Origin: Brevifilum sp029548365
GTDB lineage: Bacteria; Chloroflexota; Anaerolineae; Anaerolineales; Anaerolineaceae
DNA: 64,000 bases
NCBI GenBank assembly: GCA_035376985.1
Contig: DAOSSA010000001.1
Location: 263,976 to 327,975, forward strand
Direction: 5' to 3'
Shown: piece by piece, positions 1 through 9,003 of the stretch
Position numbering within the stretch: the first letter of the stretch is position 1
How the letters are laid out: the number at the start of each line of letters is the position of its first letter
Notes under the pieces: model-generated
Seen by the model: the letters and a program-made list of their open reading frames with translations, nothing else
Told to the model about the DNA's origin: nothing
Database searches by the model: none
Made by a program: the position numbers and the translations under genes

Positions 1-1
1 T

Positions 2-49
2 TTACACAGGCTTAACAAGCAATTGCAAACGATCGAAATTCTGAAATAG
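2..49 (+). CDS. possible 3' end of an upstream gene (partial)
   Basis: A reading frame is open from the window edge and ends at a TAG at 47-49. It encodes about 15 residues ending in QLQTIEILK, a helix-like composition. It stops 30 nt before the next gene, which would fit an operon. It is too short to identify and could be chance. Confidence 0.3.
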   Translation, partial: LHRLNKQLQTIEILK

Positions 50-79
50 GTCGGGCACACTTAGAATTGGAGATTAATA

Positions 80-589
80 ATGACAGAGAAAGAATATCTG
101 CCGTTTAAAACGATCAATGTTTTTTTTGAACGGAATTATTTAGATAAGGTCATCAAAGAAATTCTGGAAGGTGTAAATACTTTATCCAGAGAAGAACAAA
201 CTGAATTCGTCAATTTCTTTCGAAAACATATCAAAATCCTGGGGTTTCGTAATCCTGTTCGTGCTCCCTTGTCGCTAAAAATTAATGCCTATGCTTCTGC
301 CTTTGAAGAAAAGGAGGATGTCATTCCATACACACTGACCACATGGGCAAAAATTAAATCAGTTTTAGCAAATCGGGTACAGACGTGGCTGGTATCTGAA
401 GGGTGGGAAGAACTCACCCTCGAGAGGAGATATGGCGTTGCCGAAGGCTTCAACGCGAACTGGCCAAAAAATCTCACTTTTGATGAAATTGAAGAAAAAT
501 TCAAACAGGCACACCCTAAAGAAGATCACCAACGCGACGATTTTATCCTCATGGTGTTATGGATATCAGGAACTCTGCCTAAAGAATAA
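80..589 (+). CDS. hypothetical protein, 169 aa
   Basis: I do not recognise this family. It is a soluble, charged protein with no signal peptide or membrane segment, rich in helix-forming stretches, and it ends in LPKE. The ATG has a GGAG ribosome-binding site about 9 nt upstream. It is the first complete gene of a tight same-strand series that continues with the Asp23-family gene 54 nt later and nusB. This suggests a housekeeping or stress context, but no function can be given. The gene looks intact and its base composition is like its neighbours. Confidence 0.75.
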   Translation: MTEKEYLPFKTINVFFERNYLDKVIKEILEGVNTLSREEQTEFVNFFRKHIKILGFRNPVRAPLSLKINAYASAFEEKEDVIPYTLTTWAKIKSVLANRVQTWLVSEGWEELTLERRYGVAEGFNANWPKNLTFDEIEEKFKQAHPKEDHQRDDFILMVLWISGTLPKE

Positions 590-643
590 TTTGATTTATA
601 ATAATGAGCACGCCCTGAGTATCTTAGTTCGAATGGAGTTGAT

Positions 644-994
644 ATGAACGACCAGGTTTCAGAAAATGATATCAGTAATACAACAATTTCCCCGGAAGTA
701 TTGCACAAGATTACGCGGCTGACGACTTTGAGCGTTCAGGGCGTCAGTAGATTGGCATCAGTAAATAAATGTTTAGCGCAAGTCTTCGCTCAAGAAAATG
801 CTCAGGGCGCAAAGGTTCTTGTAAAAGATGACATAGTCTATGTTGATGTCTATGTAGTTTTATTCAGTGATATGAACGTACGCGATATTTCTCGGGAAAT
901 TCAAGAGCGGGTTTCTCGCGCCATAACTGAAATGGTAGGATTGGCTGTGGGGGGGGTAAATATCCATATCATGGATATTGATTTTCATGCATAA
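644..994 (+). CDS. Asp23/Gls24 family envelope stress protein
   Basis: The 116-residue protein carries the Asp23/Gls24 pattern: an N-terminal helix followed by VQGVSRLAS, the strand VYVDVYVVLF, and a C-terminal GLAVGGVNIHIMDIDF strand. Family members are small alkaline-shock or cell-envelope-associated proteins of unclear biochemical role. In many Gram-positive-type genomes a homologue lies directly upstream of nusB, as here (27-nt gap). A GGAG site lies before the ATG. The family is clear; the exact role is not. Confidence 0.88.
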   Translation: MNDQVSENDISNTTISPEVLHKITRLTTLSVQGVSRLASVNKCLAQVFAQENAQGAKVLVKDDIVYVDVYVVLFSDMNVRDISREIQERVSRAITEMVGLAVGGVNIHIMDIDFHA

Positions 995-1021
995 TTCTCT
1001 ACTAAACTCAGGCTTCTTAAC

Positions 1022-1474
1022 ATGAAATCTCGAACCAAAGCCCGCAGTATCGCATTACAGGTGTTATACGAGGTAGACATCAGCATGCATAAACCTGGCA
1101 TTGTCCTTGCCAAAAGGTTTGAGAATCTCAAGATGGACGACTCCCTCAAACACTTCATCAGCAATATTGTTTCTGGTGTCGTCGCAAATAAGAAGATATT
1201 TGATGAATTTCTTGCTGATTTTGCCCCGGATTGGCCACTCGACCAGGTAGCTATCATCGATCGAAACCTGCTTCGAATGGCTTTTTGGGAAATTGCAGTC
1301 TACCAAAAAACGCCGATAAAAGTTGTTGTCAATGAGGTTGTTGAATTGGCCAAGCTTTACGGTGCCGATGGATCAGCGAGGTTCGTCAATGGTGTCTTGG
1401 GCGGTTTGATTGAAAATCTGGAGGAGATAAAATTCAATGTGGAAATCGTTCAGGACAGTAATAAAAATCTTTAA
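1022..1474 (+). CDS. nusB: transcription antitermination factor NusB
   Basis: The 150-residue all-helical protein begins RTKARSIALQVLYEVD and carries the NusB core IIDRNLLRMAFWEI, then VVVNEVVELAKLYG and FVNGVLGGL. NusB binds boxA RNA together with NusE (ribosomal protein S10) and supports antitermination on rRNA operons. It follows the Asp23-family gene, an arrangement common in Firmicutes and Chloroflexota. Its last 38 nt overlap the start of the downstream lipoprotein gene in another frame, so translation of the two may be coupled. Confidence 0.95.
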   Translation: MKSRTKARSIALQVLYEVDISMHKPGIVLAKRFENLKMDDSLKHFISNIVSGVVANKKIFDEFLADFAPDWPLDQVAIIDRNLLRMAFWEIAVYQKTPIKVVVNEVVELAKLYGADGSARFVNGVLGGLIENLEEIKFNVEIVQDSNKNL

Positions 1475-3932
1475 CATCATTTCAATATTCAAATCCTCCA
1501 CTATTGTTATTGTCGCGTTGGTACTCGTTTTGGCAAGCCTGACTGGCTGCCATCTCCCCATAACAGCAAGAAAACCTGACCCGCAAATTTTTGGAAATAT
1601 CAATGATTTTTCAACCGAACCCGTCGATATTCAATTTCAACTCAAGGTTGCCCAACCTGCCCTGCCAACAGAAAAATTTGTTTTAGAAATACTCGATGAT
1701 GTAACAGGTTTGCCTTACAACAAATCACAAATCGAACTTAAACCACTCGATGAACTAATTTACGTTACAGCGCTGACAGTTCCAAAGGGTTCGGTCATCA
1801 AGTATCGCTATTTAAAAATGGACCAGACCGTGGTATACGAAGTCAGTTCCTTTGGCGAGACTGTTGAGTATCGCATGTATTATGCTTCTGGAAATGCGAT
1901 CATCACCGACGTCCTCCAAGGTTGGCAAGGCTCAGAAACTCAGCATTTGATTAGCGGTTTCATTCGAGGCACACTGCTTGATGAAGATACTGACCAGCCA
2001 ATTCCGGACATTTTAGTTGCTGCTGGTGGCAAACGAACGTTCACAGATGCCAATGGCAATTTTTTCCTTGAAGGTATTGGTCAGGGTGTTCACAATGTTG
2101 TTTTTTATGCCATCGATGGTCAATATCGCACTTACCAACAAGATGCAAAAATTGAGCCAGGGATGACCACAACAGCCAACGTGAAATTAACACGTATGCC
2201 TGCGATTAACATCACCTTTGTCATCAACCAGATGAAGGACGCATTTGGAGCACCGATCTATATTGCCGGTAATATCCTTCAACTCGGAAACACTTTTTCA
2301 GCCCGCAACGGCGGTATGGGTATTAATCCCCTGCGGATGCCAATGCTTTCACCCAATCATGATGACACATTATCAATTACCCTGCAGTTATATGCTGAGA
2401 CTGATTTACGATACAAATTCACGCTTGGCGATGGTTATTGGAATTCAGAACAATACCTCGCAGGCGGTTTTCGTACCCGACAATTAATCGTGCCCTCGAA
2501 AGATGTGATCATTGAGCACACAATTGAAAGCTGGCGCTCAAATGGGGTTGAACCAATCACATTCTCAGTAACAATCCCGCCAAACAGCACATCCAATAAC
2601 GTGAAGTTCATACAATTTACGACCGATACATGGACAGAACCAATTCCTTTGTGGCCAGTGGGAGATGATCAGTATTTATTTATCTTATTTTCCCCGTTGA
2701 ACCTCAATCAAGCCATAAATTACCGGTTCTGCCACACAGAAAATTGTCAACGCTCCATGGACGCGGAGTCAATCAAGAGCGCTCGTCAGGTGGAACCATC
2801 AAAAAACGCACAAACCATCACGCTTACCCTCAATCAATGGCAAAATTGGACCGTTTATGATGGAAGCGCCTACCTTCAAGAGGCTTACATTCCAATCAAG
2901 CCCCCAATGTTCAGTACAATCATTGAGCTCACACCGGAAATAAATCCGTCCTGGCTGGCCTATACCCCCCAGGCTATGGCAAGCCTGAAACAGACCGGCG
3001 CTGATACGCTGATTTTTTCGCCCGAATGGACGGTAAATTTCCATTCGCCTTATCTGCGACCTCAAATAGGCAAAACGCCCTTCTCTTCCGAGCTGTTGTC
3101 TTTGATTAAATCTGCCCAATCCCAGGGACTAAATATCAGCCTTTATCCACAAATCGGTCCCTTCCATCTGATGGAAGATTGGTGGATGTCCAAATCGCAT
3201 ACTGAGGCCTGGTGGAACGAATATTTCATATCTTACAGTGAATCTATTTTAGGCTATGCGAAGTTGGCTGAAAGCGTAAATGCAAAAGCTTTAATCCTCG
3301 GGGGAAAGCAACTCACCCCAGCCTTCGAAGGTGGTGTTTTTCCCGATGGAAGCGAAAGCGACATACCTGCAGGTTTTGATGATCATTGGTATGGACTACT
3401 GGCAGATATTCAGCAAATATTCTCGGGGAATATTATCTGGGCTACCCAGGTGAACCAGGAAATGGATCCGTTACCCGGCTTCCTCTTCGAATTTGATGGA
3501 ATTTACATCAGCATTGATGCCCCCTTAGCGCTTGAAGAACGTCCGACTTTCGAGACGGTTCAATCGGGATTTACAAACATCATCGACAGGCATATTTACG
3601 AGGTGTATCGCAGCACTGGGCTTCCGATTACGCTCGCATTTGCTTACCCTTCTGTTGAGACAGCTGCTAGCGGTTGCGCATTGCTGAACCAAGCCTGTTA
3701 CAACGATGGACTTTTTCATCCGGACGAGCTCCTGGCCTACGAAACCAGCCTTGCAGAACAAGCCTTAATTTATAATGCAATCTTACCGATCCTGGCCAGC
3801 CGAGAGTGGATAACCGGCATTTCAATTCGTGGCTACGAACCCACGGTGGTAGTTCACGACGGAACATCTTCGATTGCTGGTAAACCAGCATTTGATATCA
3901 TCCAATACTGGTATAATAACTTAAAACCTTAA
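1437..3932 (+). CDS. large multi-domain lipoprotein with CBM-like modules and a glycosidase-like barrel
   Basis: An 831-residue protein with a long hydrophobic N-terminus and a lipobox ending LTGC around residue 38, so it is probably lipid-anchored outside the membrane. A beta-rich region follows, then a carboxypeptidase-regulatory-like domain at about 175-255 (GFIRGTLLDEDTDQPIPD, TDANGNFFLEG). Two stretches at about 258-480 resemble starch-binding CBM20-type folds (RYKFTLGDGYW, INYRFCH). The C-terminal 330 residues look like a TIM barrel of the glycosidase type (GADTLIFSPEW, GLNISLYPQIGPF, NAKALILGG). I could not assign a catalytic family, so it may bind rather than cut glycans. The start codon has a GGAGGAGAT site and lies inside the end of nusB. 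Confidence 0.8.
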   Translation: MWKSFRTVIKIFNIISIFKSSTIVIVALVLVLASLTGCHLPITARKPDPQIFGNINDFSTEPVDIQFQLKVAQPALPTEKFVLEILDDVTGLPYNKSQIELKPLDELIYVTALTVPKGSVIKYRYLKMDQTVVYEVSSFGETVEYRMYYASGNAIITDVLQGWQGSETQHLISGFIRGTLLDEDTDQPIPDILVAAGGKRTFTDANGNFFLEGIGQGVHNVVFYAIDGQYRTYQQDAKIEPGMTTTANVKLTRMPAINITFVINQMKDAFGAPIYIAGNILQLGNTFSARNGGMGINPLRMPMLSPNHDDTLSITLQLYAETDLRYKFTLGDGYWNSEQYLAGGFRTRQLIVPSKDVIIEHTIESWRSNGVEPITFSVTIPPNSTSNNVKFIQFTTDTWTEPIPLWPVGDDQYLFILFSPLNLNQAINYRFCHTENCQRSMDAESIKSARQVEPSKNAQTITLTLNQWQNWTVYDGSAYLQEAYIPIKPPMFSTIIELTPEINPSWLAYTPQAMASLKQTGADTLIFSPEWTVNFHSPYLRPQIGKTPFSSELLSLIKSAQSQGLNISLYPQIGPFHLMEDWWMSKSHTEAWWNEYFISYSESILGYAKLAESVNAKALILGGKQLTPAFEGGVFPDGSESDIPAGFDDHWYGLLADIQQIFSGNIIWATQVNQEMDPLPGFLFEFDGIYISIDAPLALEERPTFETVQSGFTNIIDRHIYEVYRSTGLPITLAFAYPSVETAASGCALLNQACYNDGLFHPDELLAYETSLAEQALIYNAILPILASREWITGISIRGYEPTVVVHDGTSSIAGKPAFDIIQYWYNNLKP

Positions 3933-3984
3933 ACAATTAAAAAACTGTGTAACCTTATTACATACAAGAAGGGATTATTTTCCA

Positions 3985-5550
3985 ATGCCAAAACATGCAC
4001 TCACCAAATGGCTTGAACAGCTTGGAATCGTTCACACAGGAGAAATATTTTTTAATGCTGATACCGCACAACTGGTCACAAAAGCTATCCTCAATAGAGA
4101 GGGACAATTAACCTCGGCAGGGGCTCTGGCAGCGATCACCGCTCCATACACAGGACGTTCGCCCAATGATAAGTACGTCGTTGATAACAAAGACGTAGCA
4201 GACCTGTGGTGGGGAGATGTTAACCGTCCTGTTACAAAAGGGAATTTTGAAAAGATCAAAGATAGGATCACGGCATATCTTTCCAACCGTGAATTATATA
4301 TTGTTGACGCATTCGTCGGCGCTGACCAAGGCTATCGTTTGGGCATCCGGGTCGTTACCGAATTTGCTTGGCAGGCGCTGGCAACGCAAAATCAATTTAT
4401 TTACACTGGCGAACCTCATTCCGAGAACCCGGATATTGCCGTTCTGGTTGCACCTAATCTATTGTTAAATCCGGAAATTGACAGCGTTCATTCAAACGCA
4501 GGCATTCTGCTCGATATCAAAGAAAAAACCGTGCTGATCGCAGCGTCAAAATATTTTGGCGAAATCAAAAAGTCAGCCTTCACGCTAATGAATGCTTACT
4601 TGCCCCCATTAGGCGTCTTGCCGATGCATTGTTCAGCAAATGTCGGTGAAAAGGGCGATGTGGCACTTTACTTTGGGCTATCCGGTACCGGAAAAACAAC
4701 CCTGTCATCAACACCCGATCGAAAACTACTCGGAGACGATGAACATGGCTGGGCAGACAATGGCATTTTCAATTTTGAAGGTGGATGCTATGCGAAAACC
4801 ATCCGTTTAAATCCGGAATTAGAACCCGTGATCTGGAAGGCTGTTCACCAATTCGGTACAGTACTTGAAAACGTTGAGATTTCGCCAGAAACACACATTG
4901 TAGATTTTGATTCTGCAAAGATCACTGAGAATACACGTGCGGCTTACCCGCTTTCAAGGGTTGACAACATTGTGCCAGAATCGACCGCAGGTCACCCATC
5001 CAACATCTTTTTCCTGACAGCGGATGCCTTTGGCGTCATGCCTCCCATTGCCAAACTGCACGAAGATCAGATTCTTTATTATTTTCTTTCCGGCTACACC
5101 TCGAAAGTCGCTGGCACAGAGCGAGGTTTAGGACAGAAACCTCAGGCAACTTTCTCAACTGGTTTCGGAGAACCTTTCTTACCTCTTACACCGGATATTT
5201 ACGCCAATTTACTTAAACAGAAAATTGACGCGCACGGCACGAATATATGGCTGGTCAATACAGGTTGGACCGGTGGTGATTACAACACGGGTTATCGCAT
5301 GCCCCTGCGATATACCCGGCATATGATTAACTGGATTTTATCCGGCGAACATCAAGGTGCAACTTACCACTTAGATACAGTCTTTAATCTCTCTGTTCCA
5401 GACCAAATCGAGGGCATTCCACAAGAATTGTTATATCCGCAAAGCACCTGGAAAGATCAACAGAACTTCATGCAAATTGCCCAGGACCTGCGGCTTGCTT
5501 TCGACAAAAATTTCGAGAAATTTCAGTCTTTTTTGAACATCGCTGCGTAA
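3985..5550 (+). CDS. pckA: phosphoenolpyruvate carboxykinase (ATP)
   Basis: This 521-residue enzyme interconverts oxaloacetate plus ATP with PEP, CO2 and ADP. It shows the ATP-type signatures: the TGRSPNDKYVV substrate-binding segment near the N-terminus, the kinase-1a P-loop GLSGTGKTTLS, the metal-binding GDDEHGW, and IRLNPELEP. Length is normal for the family (about 520-540). An AAGGGA site precedes the ATG. In fermenters it can run in either direction (gluconeogenesis or CO2-fixing succinate formation); the sequence does not decide which. It stands alone, with gaps on both sides. Confidence 0.96.
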   Translation: MPKHALTKWLEQLGIVHTGEIFFNADTAQLVTKAILNREGQLTSAGALAAITAPYTGRSPNDKYVVDNKDVADLWWGDVNRPVTKGNFEKIKDRITAYLSNRELYIVDAFVGADQGYRLGIRVVTEFAWQALATQNQFIYTGEPHSENPDIAVLVAPNLLLNPEIDSVHSNAGILLDIKEKTVLIAASKYFGEIKKSAFTLMNAYLPPLGVLPMHCSANVGEKGDVALYFGLSGTGKTTLSSTPDRKLLGDDEHGWADNGIFNFEGGCYAKTIRLNPELEPVIWKAVHQFGTVLENVEISPETHIVDFDSAKITENTRAAYPLSRVDNIVPESTAGHPSNIFFLTADAFGVMPPIAKLHEDQILYYFLSGYTSKVAGTERGLGQKPQATFSTGFGEPFLPLTPDIYANLLKQKIDAHGTNIWLVNTGWTGGDYNTGYRMPLRYTRHMINWILSGEHQGATYHLDTVFNLSVPDQIEGIPQELLYPQSTWKDQQNFMQIAQDLRLAFDKNFEKFQSFLNIAA

Positions 5551-5751
5551 CCCGGTTAATTAATTACACCAAAAGGAAACCATCTTTTCAACAAACTGGA
5601 TGAATAATTAATTGAGTTGACAATCAACCCGAATTACCTGTAATCACATAATTTCTATTGGTTCCTTTGTCCACAGGTGCGAGTTAACACTGATGTCTCG
5701 GCAAAGCGTTGTTGATATAAGAAGAATTCAAGCTTAACACAAGGAGTTCAA

Positions 5752-7035
5752 ATGGAAAAATTCATCATCAATGGCGGAATTCCCCTGAACGGTGAATTGA
5801 CACCTTCTGGCAACAAAAACGCAGCTCTGCCATTGTTAGCTGCGACCTTGCTTACAGCAGAGCCAGTGATCCTCCACAATGTCCCCAATATTCTTGATGT
5901 AAAAGCAATGCTTCAGCTGTTAATCAGCTTAAATGTAAAAATTGAGCAGTTAAATCAAACATCTTACAAATTTGATGCCAGTGACGTTCGACCAGCCAAT
6001 TTAGATCCGGACTTGTGCCGAAAAATACGTGCCTCAATTTTATTGGCTGGGCCACTAATCAGCAGGGTTGGTGAACTTTACCTCCCCCCTCCAGGAGGAG
6101 ATATCATCGGTCGTCGGCGTGTTGATACCCACTGTCTGGCATTCTCACGGCTGGGTGTGAAAACGAATTATGCTGATAATCGTTTCCATTTTAGTTCAAA
6201 GACGCTTACAGGCGCCGATATTTTACTGGATGAAGCGTCAGTTACTGCCACCGAAAACACGATCATGGCCAGCATCTTTGCTGAAGGTGAGACAACGATT
6301 CGAAATGCAGCCAGTGAGCCTCATATCCAGGAATTGTGCCATTTCCTCAATACGCTGGGTGCCGACATCAGCAATATTGGCTCTAACACGTTGAAAATTA
6401 CCGGTGTTAAGGAATTGCATGGCGGCGAATTCTCTATCGGGCCAGACTACCTTGAAGTGGTCAGTTTTATCGGCGCTGCAGTGGTCACTGGCGGATCGAT
6501 ACATATTCGCAACGCAGGTGTCAAACATCTGGATATGATCCACCTCGTCATGAATCGCATGGGCGTTGATTGGGAAACCAACGGTGATGATATTTTTGTT
6601 CCTCAAAATCAGCAGTTGGCAATCGAACCTGACCTGGGAAATGCTATTCCTGAGATATCCGTCATGCCCTGGCCCGCCTTTCCCACAGACTTGATGAGCA
6701 TCTCGATTGTCATCGCTACACAGTCAAAGGGCAGCATTTTGTTTCATGACTGGATGTATCCTTCGCGCATGTTCTTTACCGACAAATTGGTCAGCATGGG
6801 CGCTCAAATTGTGCTATGCGATCCGCATCGCTGTATTGTCCAGGGCCCCACTCCCCTCACCGGTGCGCCGCTGGAAAGCCCTGATATTCGGGCTGGTATG
6901 GCATTGGTCCTTGCCGCACTATCCGCTCGTGGAAAGAGTATTTTACGGAATGTCGCACAAATTGATCGCGGCTATCAGGAAGTTGACTTAAAACTCAAGC
7001 GTTTAGGCGCAGACATTGAACGCATGAGGGATTAA
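5752..7035 (+). CDS. murA: UDP-N-acetylglucosamine 1-carboxyvinyltransferase (Asp-type MurA)
   Basis: The 427-residue EPSP-synthase-fold protein catalyses the first committed step of peptidoglycan synthesis, transferring enolpyruvate from PEP to UDP-GlcNAc. The substrate-binding NKNA motif (residues 21-24), the FPTDL segment and the C-terminal IDRGYQEVDLKLKRLGADIER are present. The catalytic loop, normally PGGC, reads PGGD with Asp117 (GAT at 6100-6102). The Arg equivalent to E. coli Arg120 is kept. Asp at this site is known from mycobacterial and chlamydial MurA and gives intrinsic fosfomycin resistance. A strong AAGGAG site precedes the ATG and a strong terminator follows. Confidence 0.93.
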   Translation: MEKFIINGGIPLNGELTPSGNKNAALPLLAATLLTAEPVILHNVPNILDVKAMLQLLISLNVKIEQLNQTSYKFDASDVRPANLDPDLCRKIRASILLAGPLISRVGELYLPPPGGDIIGRRRVDTHCLAFSRLGVKTNYADNRFHFSSKTLTGADILLDEASVTATENTIMASIFAEGETTIRNAASEPHIQELCHFLNTLGADISNIGSNTLKITGVKELHGGEFSIGPDYLEVVSFIGAAVVTGGSIHIRNAGVKHLDMIHLVMNRMGVDWETNGDDIFVPQNQQLAIEPDLGNAIPEISVMPWPAFPTDLMSISIVIATQSKGSILFHDWMYPSRMFFTDKLVSMGAQIVLCDPHRCIVQGPTPLTGAPLESPDIRAGMALVLAALSARGKSILRNVAQIDRGYQEVDLKLKRLGADIERMRD

Positions 7036-7043
7036 TGAAACAA

Positions 7044-7070
7044 AAAAAGGCGTTCTAAAAACGCCTTTTT
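7044..7070. terminator. bidirectional terminator between murA and trxA
   Basis: A perfect 11-bp stem (7044-7054 with 7060-7070, loop 5 nt) is made of an A5 tract, GGCG and their complements. It gives a U-rich end on both strands. It lies between two convergent genes. Confidence 0.92.
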
Positions 7071-7087
7071 GAATCGATTTTCAATCA

Positions 7088-7438
7088 TTATTCTTGGTGA
7101 TCATTGACCACATCGAGGAATTGATCGATCACTTCCCTGAGCATTGGCTCGGGTAATGCCCCAACCTGACGGTTGATTACTTTTCCACCAAAAACGAACA
7201 GCATGGTTGGTATCCCCTGTATGCCATATTGCATTGCCATTTCTGAATCTGAATCGGTATTCACTTTGGCAACAAGTACCTTTCCTGCGTACTCTTGAGC
7301 AATTTTGTCTAAAATTGGGGCAACCATTTTACAAGGGCCACACCAGGGCGCCCAAAAATCCACAATAACTGGAAGCGATGATTGCAGCACCGCCTTTTCA
7401 AAGGCTGCGTCAGTTACATTAATTGGTTCGTTTTTCAT
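7088..7438 (-). CDS. trxA: thioredoxin
   Basis: The 116-residue single-domain thioredoxin has the active site WCGPC at residues 32-36, the preceding IVDFWAP strand and the cis-proline loop GIPTM. It is a cytoplasmic dithiol reductant for ribonucleotide reductase, peroxiredoxins and other targets. I chose the ATG at 7438 because GAGGAG lies 6 nt upstream; an in-frame ATG 33 nt further out lacks a site and would add an atypical tail. It is monocistronic, ending at the shared terminator. Confidence 0.96.
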   Translation of the reverse strand: MKNEPINVTDAAFEKAVLQSSLPVIVDFWAPWCGPCKMVAPILDKIAQEYAGKVLVAKVNTDSDSEMAMQYGIQGIPTMLFVFGGKVINRQVGALPEPMLREVIDQFLDVVNDHQE

Positions 7439-7550
7439 AATTTCTCCTCTGTTTTCATTTGATTGATTCACATACTTATAAGTCTTTTACATAATTATTA
7501 ATCTTTTATATGAAAATGACCAGCTCTATAAAAATCATGTAAAAACATAT

Positions 7551-7949
7551 TTATTTAATTCCCAGTGCGCTCCACAGGTGCTGTACTCTTTCGATAAATG
7601 GTTTACCCATGATTAAAATCCCAATAATTGCTGATGAAGCGGCTGCAATTAAAACAGCGGCTGCGCCGACATCCTTTCCAACACGGGCTAACGGATGCAG
7701 ATCCGGGCTGGCTAGATCAACAACAATTTCCAACGCAGTATTGAGAAATTCAGCGGTCCAAACCATGGCAATCACTAAAACGATCACTGCCCAATCCCAC
7801 ACAGACAATTTTAGCCAAAAGCCAACCAGACAAACCACAACCGTAGCAACTGCATGAATCCAGGCGTTTTTCTGTGTCCGAATGACATACCACCAACCAA
7901 TAAACGCGTTTCTAAAACTCAGCAATCGGGTGTAAAAAAATTTAATCAT
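7551..7949 (-). CDS. dgkA: DgkA-type diacylglycerol/undecaprenol kinase
   Basis: The small membrane protein (132 aa from the chosen start) has three predicted transmembrane helices. It carries the family signature E-LNTALE-VVDL followed by HPLARVGKDVGAAAVLI. In Gram-positive-type bacteria these kinases phosphorylate undecaprenol to recycle the cell-wall lipid carrier; the proteobacterial version uses diacylglycerol. The family typically starts just before SFRNAFIGWWY, which favours the ATG at 7949. No clear ribosome-binding site is visible there. The frame is open back to 8039, overlapping the degV stop, so coupling is likely and the start is uncertain. Confidence 0.85.
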   Translation of the reverse strand: MIKFFYTRLLSFRNAFIGWWYVIRTQKNAWIHAVATVVVCLVGFWLKLSVWDWAVIVLVIAMVWTAEFLNTALEIVVDLASPDLHPLARVGKDVGAAAVLIAAASSAIIGILIMGKPFIERVQHLWSALGIK

Positions 7950-8013
7950 CGGAAGCTTTTCATTAGAGTTAACTGTGTAAAGCCAGTCTTTCCTGATTAC
8001 AATCCGTTCATTG

Positions 8014-8847
8014 CTATTCAATATAGTAGGCAATTCCAATTGGTTTTGGACCCGAATGGGTCGCTAAAACACAACCAACCTCAGCATCATGTAATTGAAC
8101 CGTCTTTTTTGCCCCATTGATTTGCTCTTTTATGTATTGGGCCTCAATCTCACAATTCAAATGTGTTATATATATCTCGGGAATGGAATGCGTGGACAGT
8201 TGTCTTAAAAAATATGCTAGCAATACATCGACTGCTTTTTTCCGAGAACCCCTTACCTTCTGTAAGACACCCAGCGTCCCATTTTGACGCATTTCTAAGA
8301 ATGGATGCACCTTAAGCAAGCTGGAAAAGAAATGTTCAATCGCGGTACAACGACCACCGTGATATAAATAATCAAGGGTGTCGAGAATAAAAAAACCTCT
8401 GGTTTGCTTGATCCGTTCTCGTATCCTGATGCTGAGCTCATCAAAGCTCATGCCTTCATTGCGCCATTTCGCGGCTTGCACAACCACCTGCCCATAACCT
8501 GTGGAAATACTCAGCGAATCGATCACATCTACAACGCGATTCCCCACCTCTTTGACAGCTAATTGTGCATTACGAAATGTTGAAGAAAGTTTGCTGGTTA
8601 CACCAATGTATATCGACGGGGCGTCTCGGTCAAAAAATTGAATAAAATCACCTGGTGGTGGCGCAGAAGTTGTTGGATATTGTCCCGTTTTCCGCACAGT
8701 TTCAAACAGCGTTTCGGGGTCAATGTCTTTCCCGTCTTTGTAAACTCTACCATTCAATTGAATATACATGGGAATTGTTTCAATATTATATTCGTCGCAA
8801 AGTTCTTTAGATATATCAGCTGTAGAATCAGATAAAATGCGGATCAT
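8014..8847 (-). CDS. DegV family fatty-acid-binding protein
   Basis: The 277-residue protein begins with the DegV hallmark MIRILSDSTADI and carries TTSAPPPGDF, the SSTFRNAQLA segment and the C-terminal THSGPKPIGIAYY. DegV/FakB proteins bind a single fatty acid; in organisms with FakA they present it for phosphorylation. No fakA is in this window, so the role here is open. It probably shares a transcript with the lipid kinase downstream, which fits a lipid theme. Confidence 0.92.
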   Translation of the reverse strand: MIRILSDSTADISKELCDEYNIETIPMYIQLNGRVYKDGKDIDPETLFETVRKTGQYPTTSAPPPGDFIQFFDRDAPSIYIGVTSKLSSTFRNAQLAVKEVGNRVVDVIDSLSISTGYGQVVVQAAKWRNEGMSFDELSIRIRERIKQTRGFFILDTLDYLYHGGRCTAIEHFFSSLLKVHPFLEMRQNGTLGVLQKVRGSRKKAVDVLLAYFLRQLSTHSIPEIYITHLNCEIEAQYIKEQINGAKKTVQLHDAEVGCVLATHSGPKPIGIAYYIE

Positions 8848-9003
8848 TGTTCAAACTTTCGTAAGTATCAAAATTAATAACTTTGATTATACCGTCAAAA
8901 ATGAGATCATAACCATTTTCATTTAGCGATTTTTGTTAAGTAGGGTATACTCATTATTTGTTGTTAAGGTAAAATTTTCAAAATATATTTTTTGAGGCGG
9001 TCA

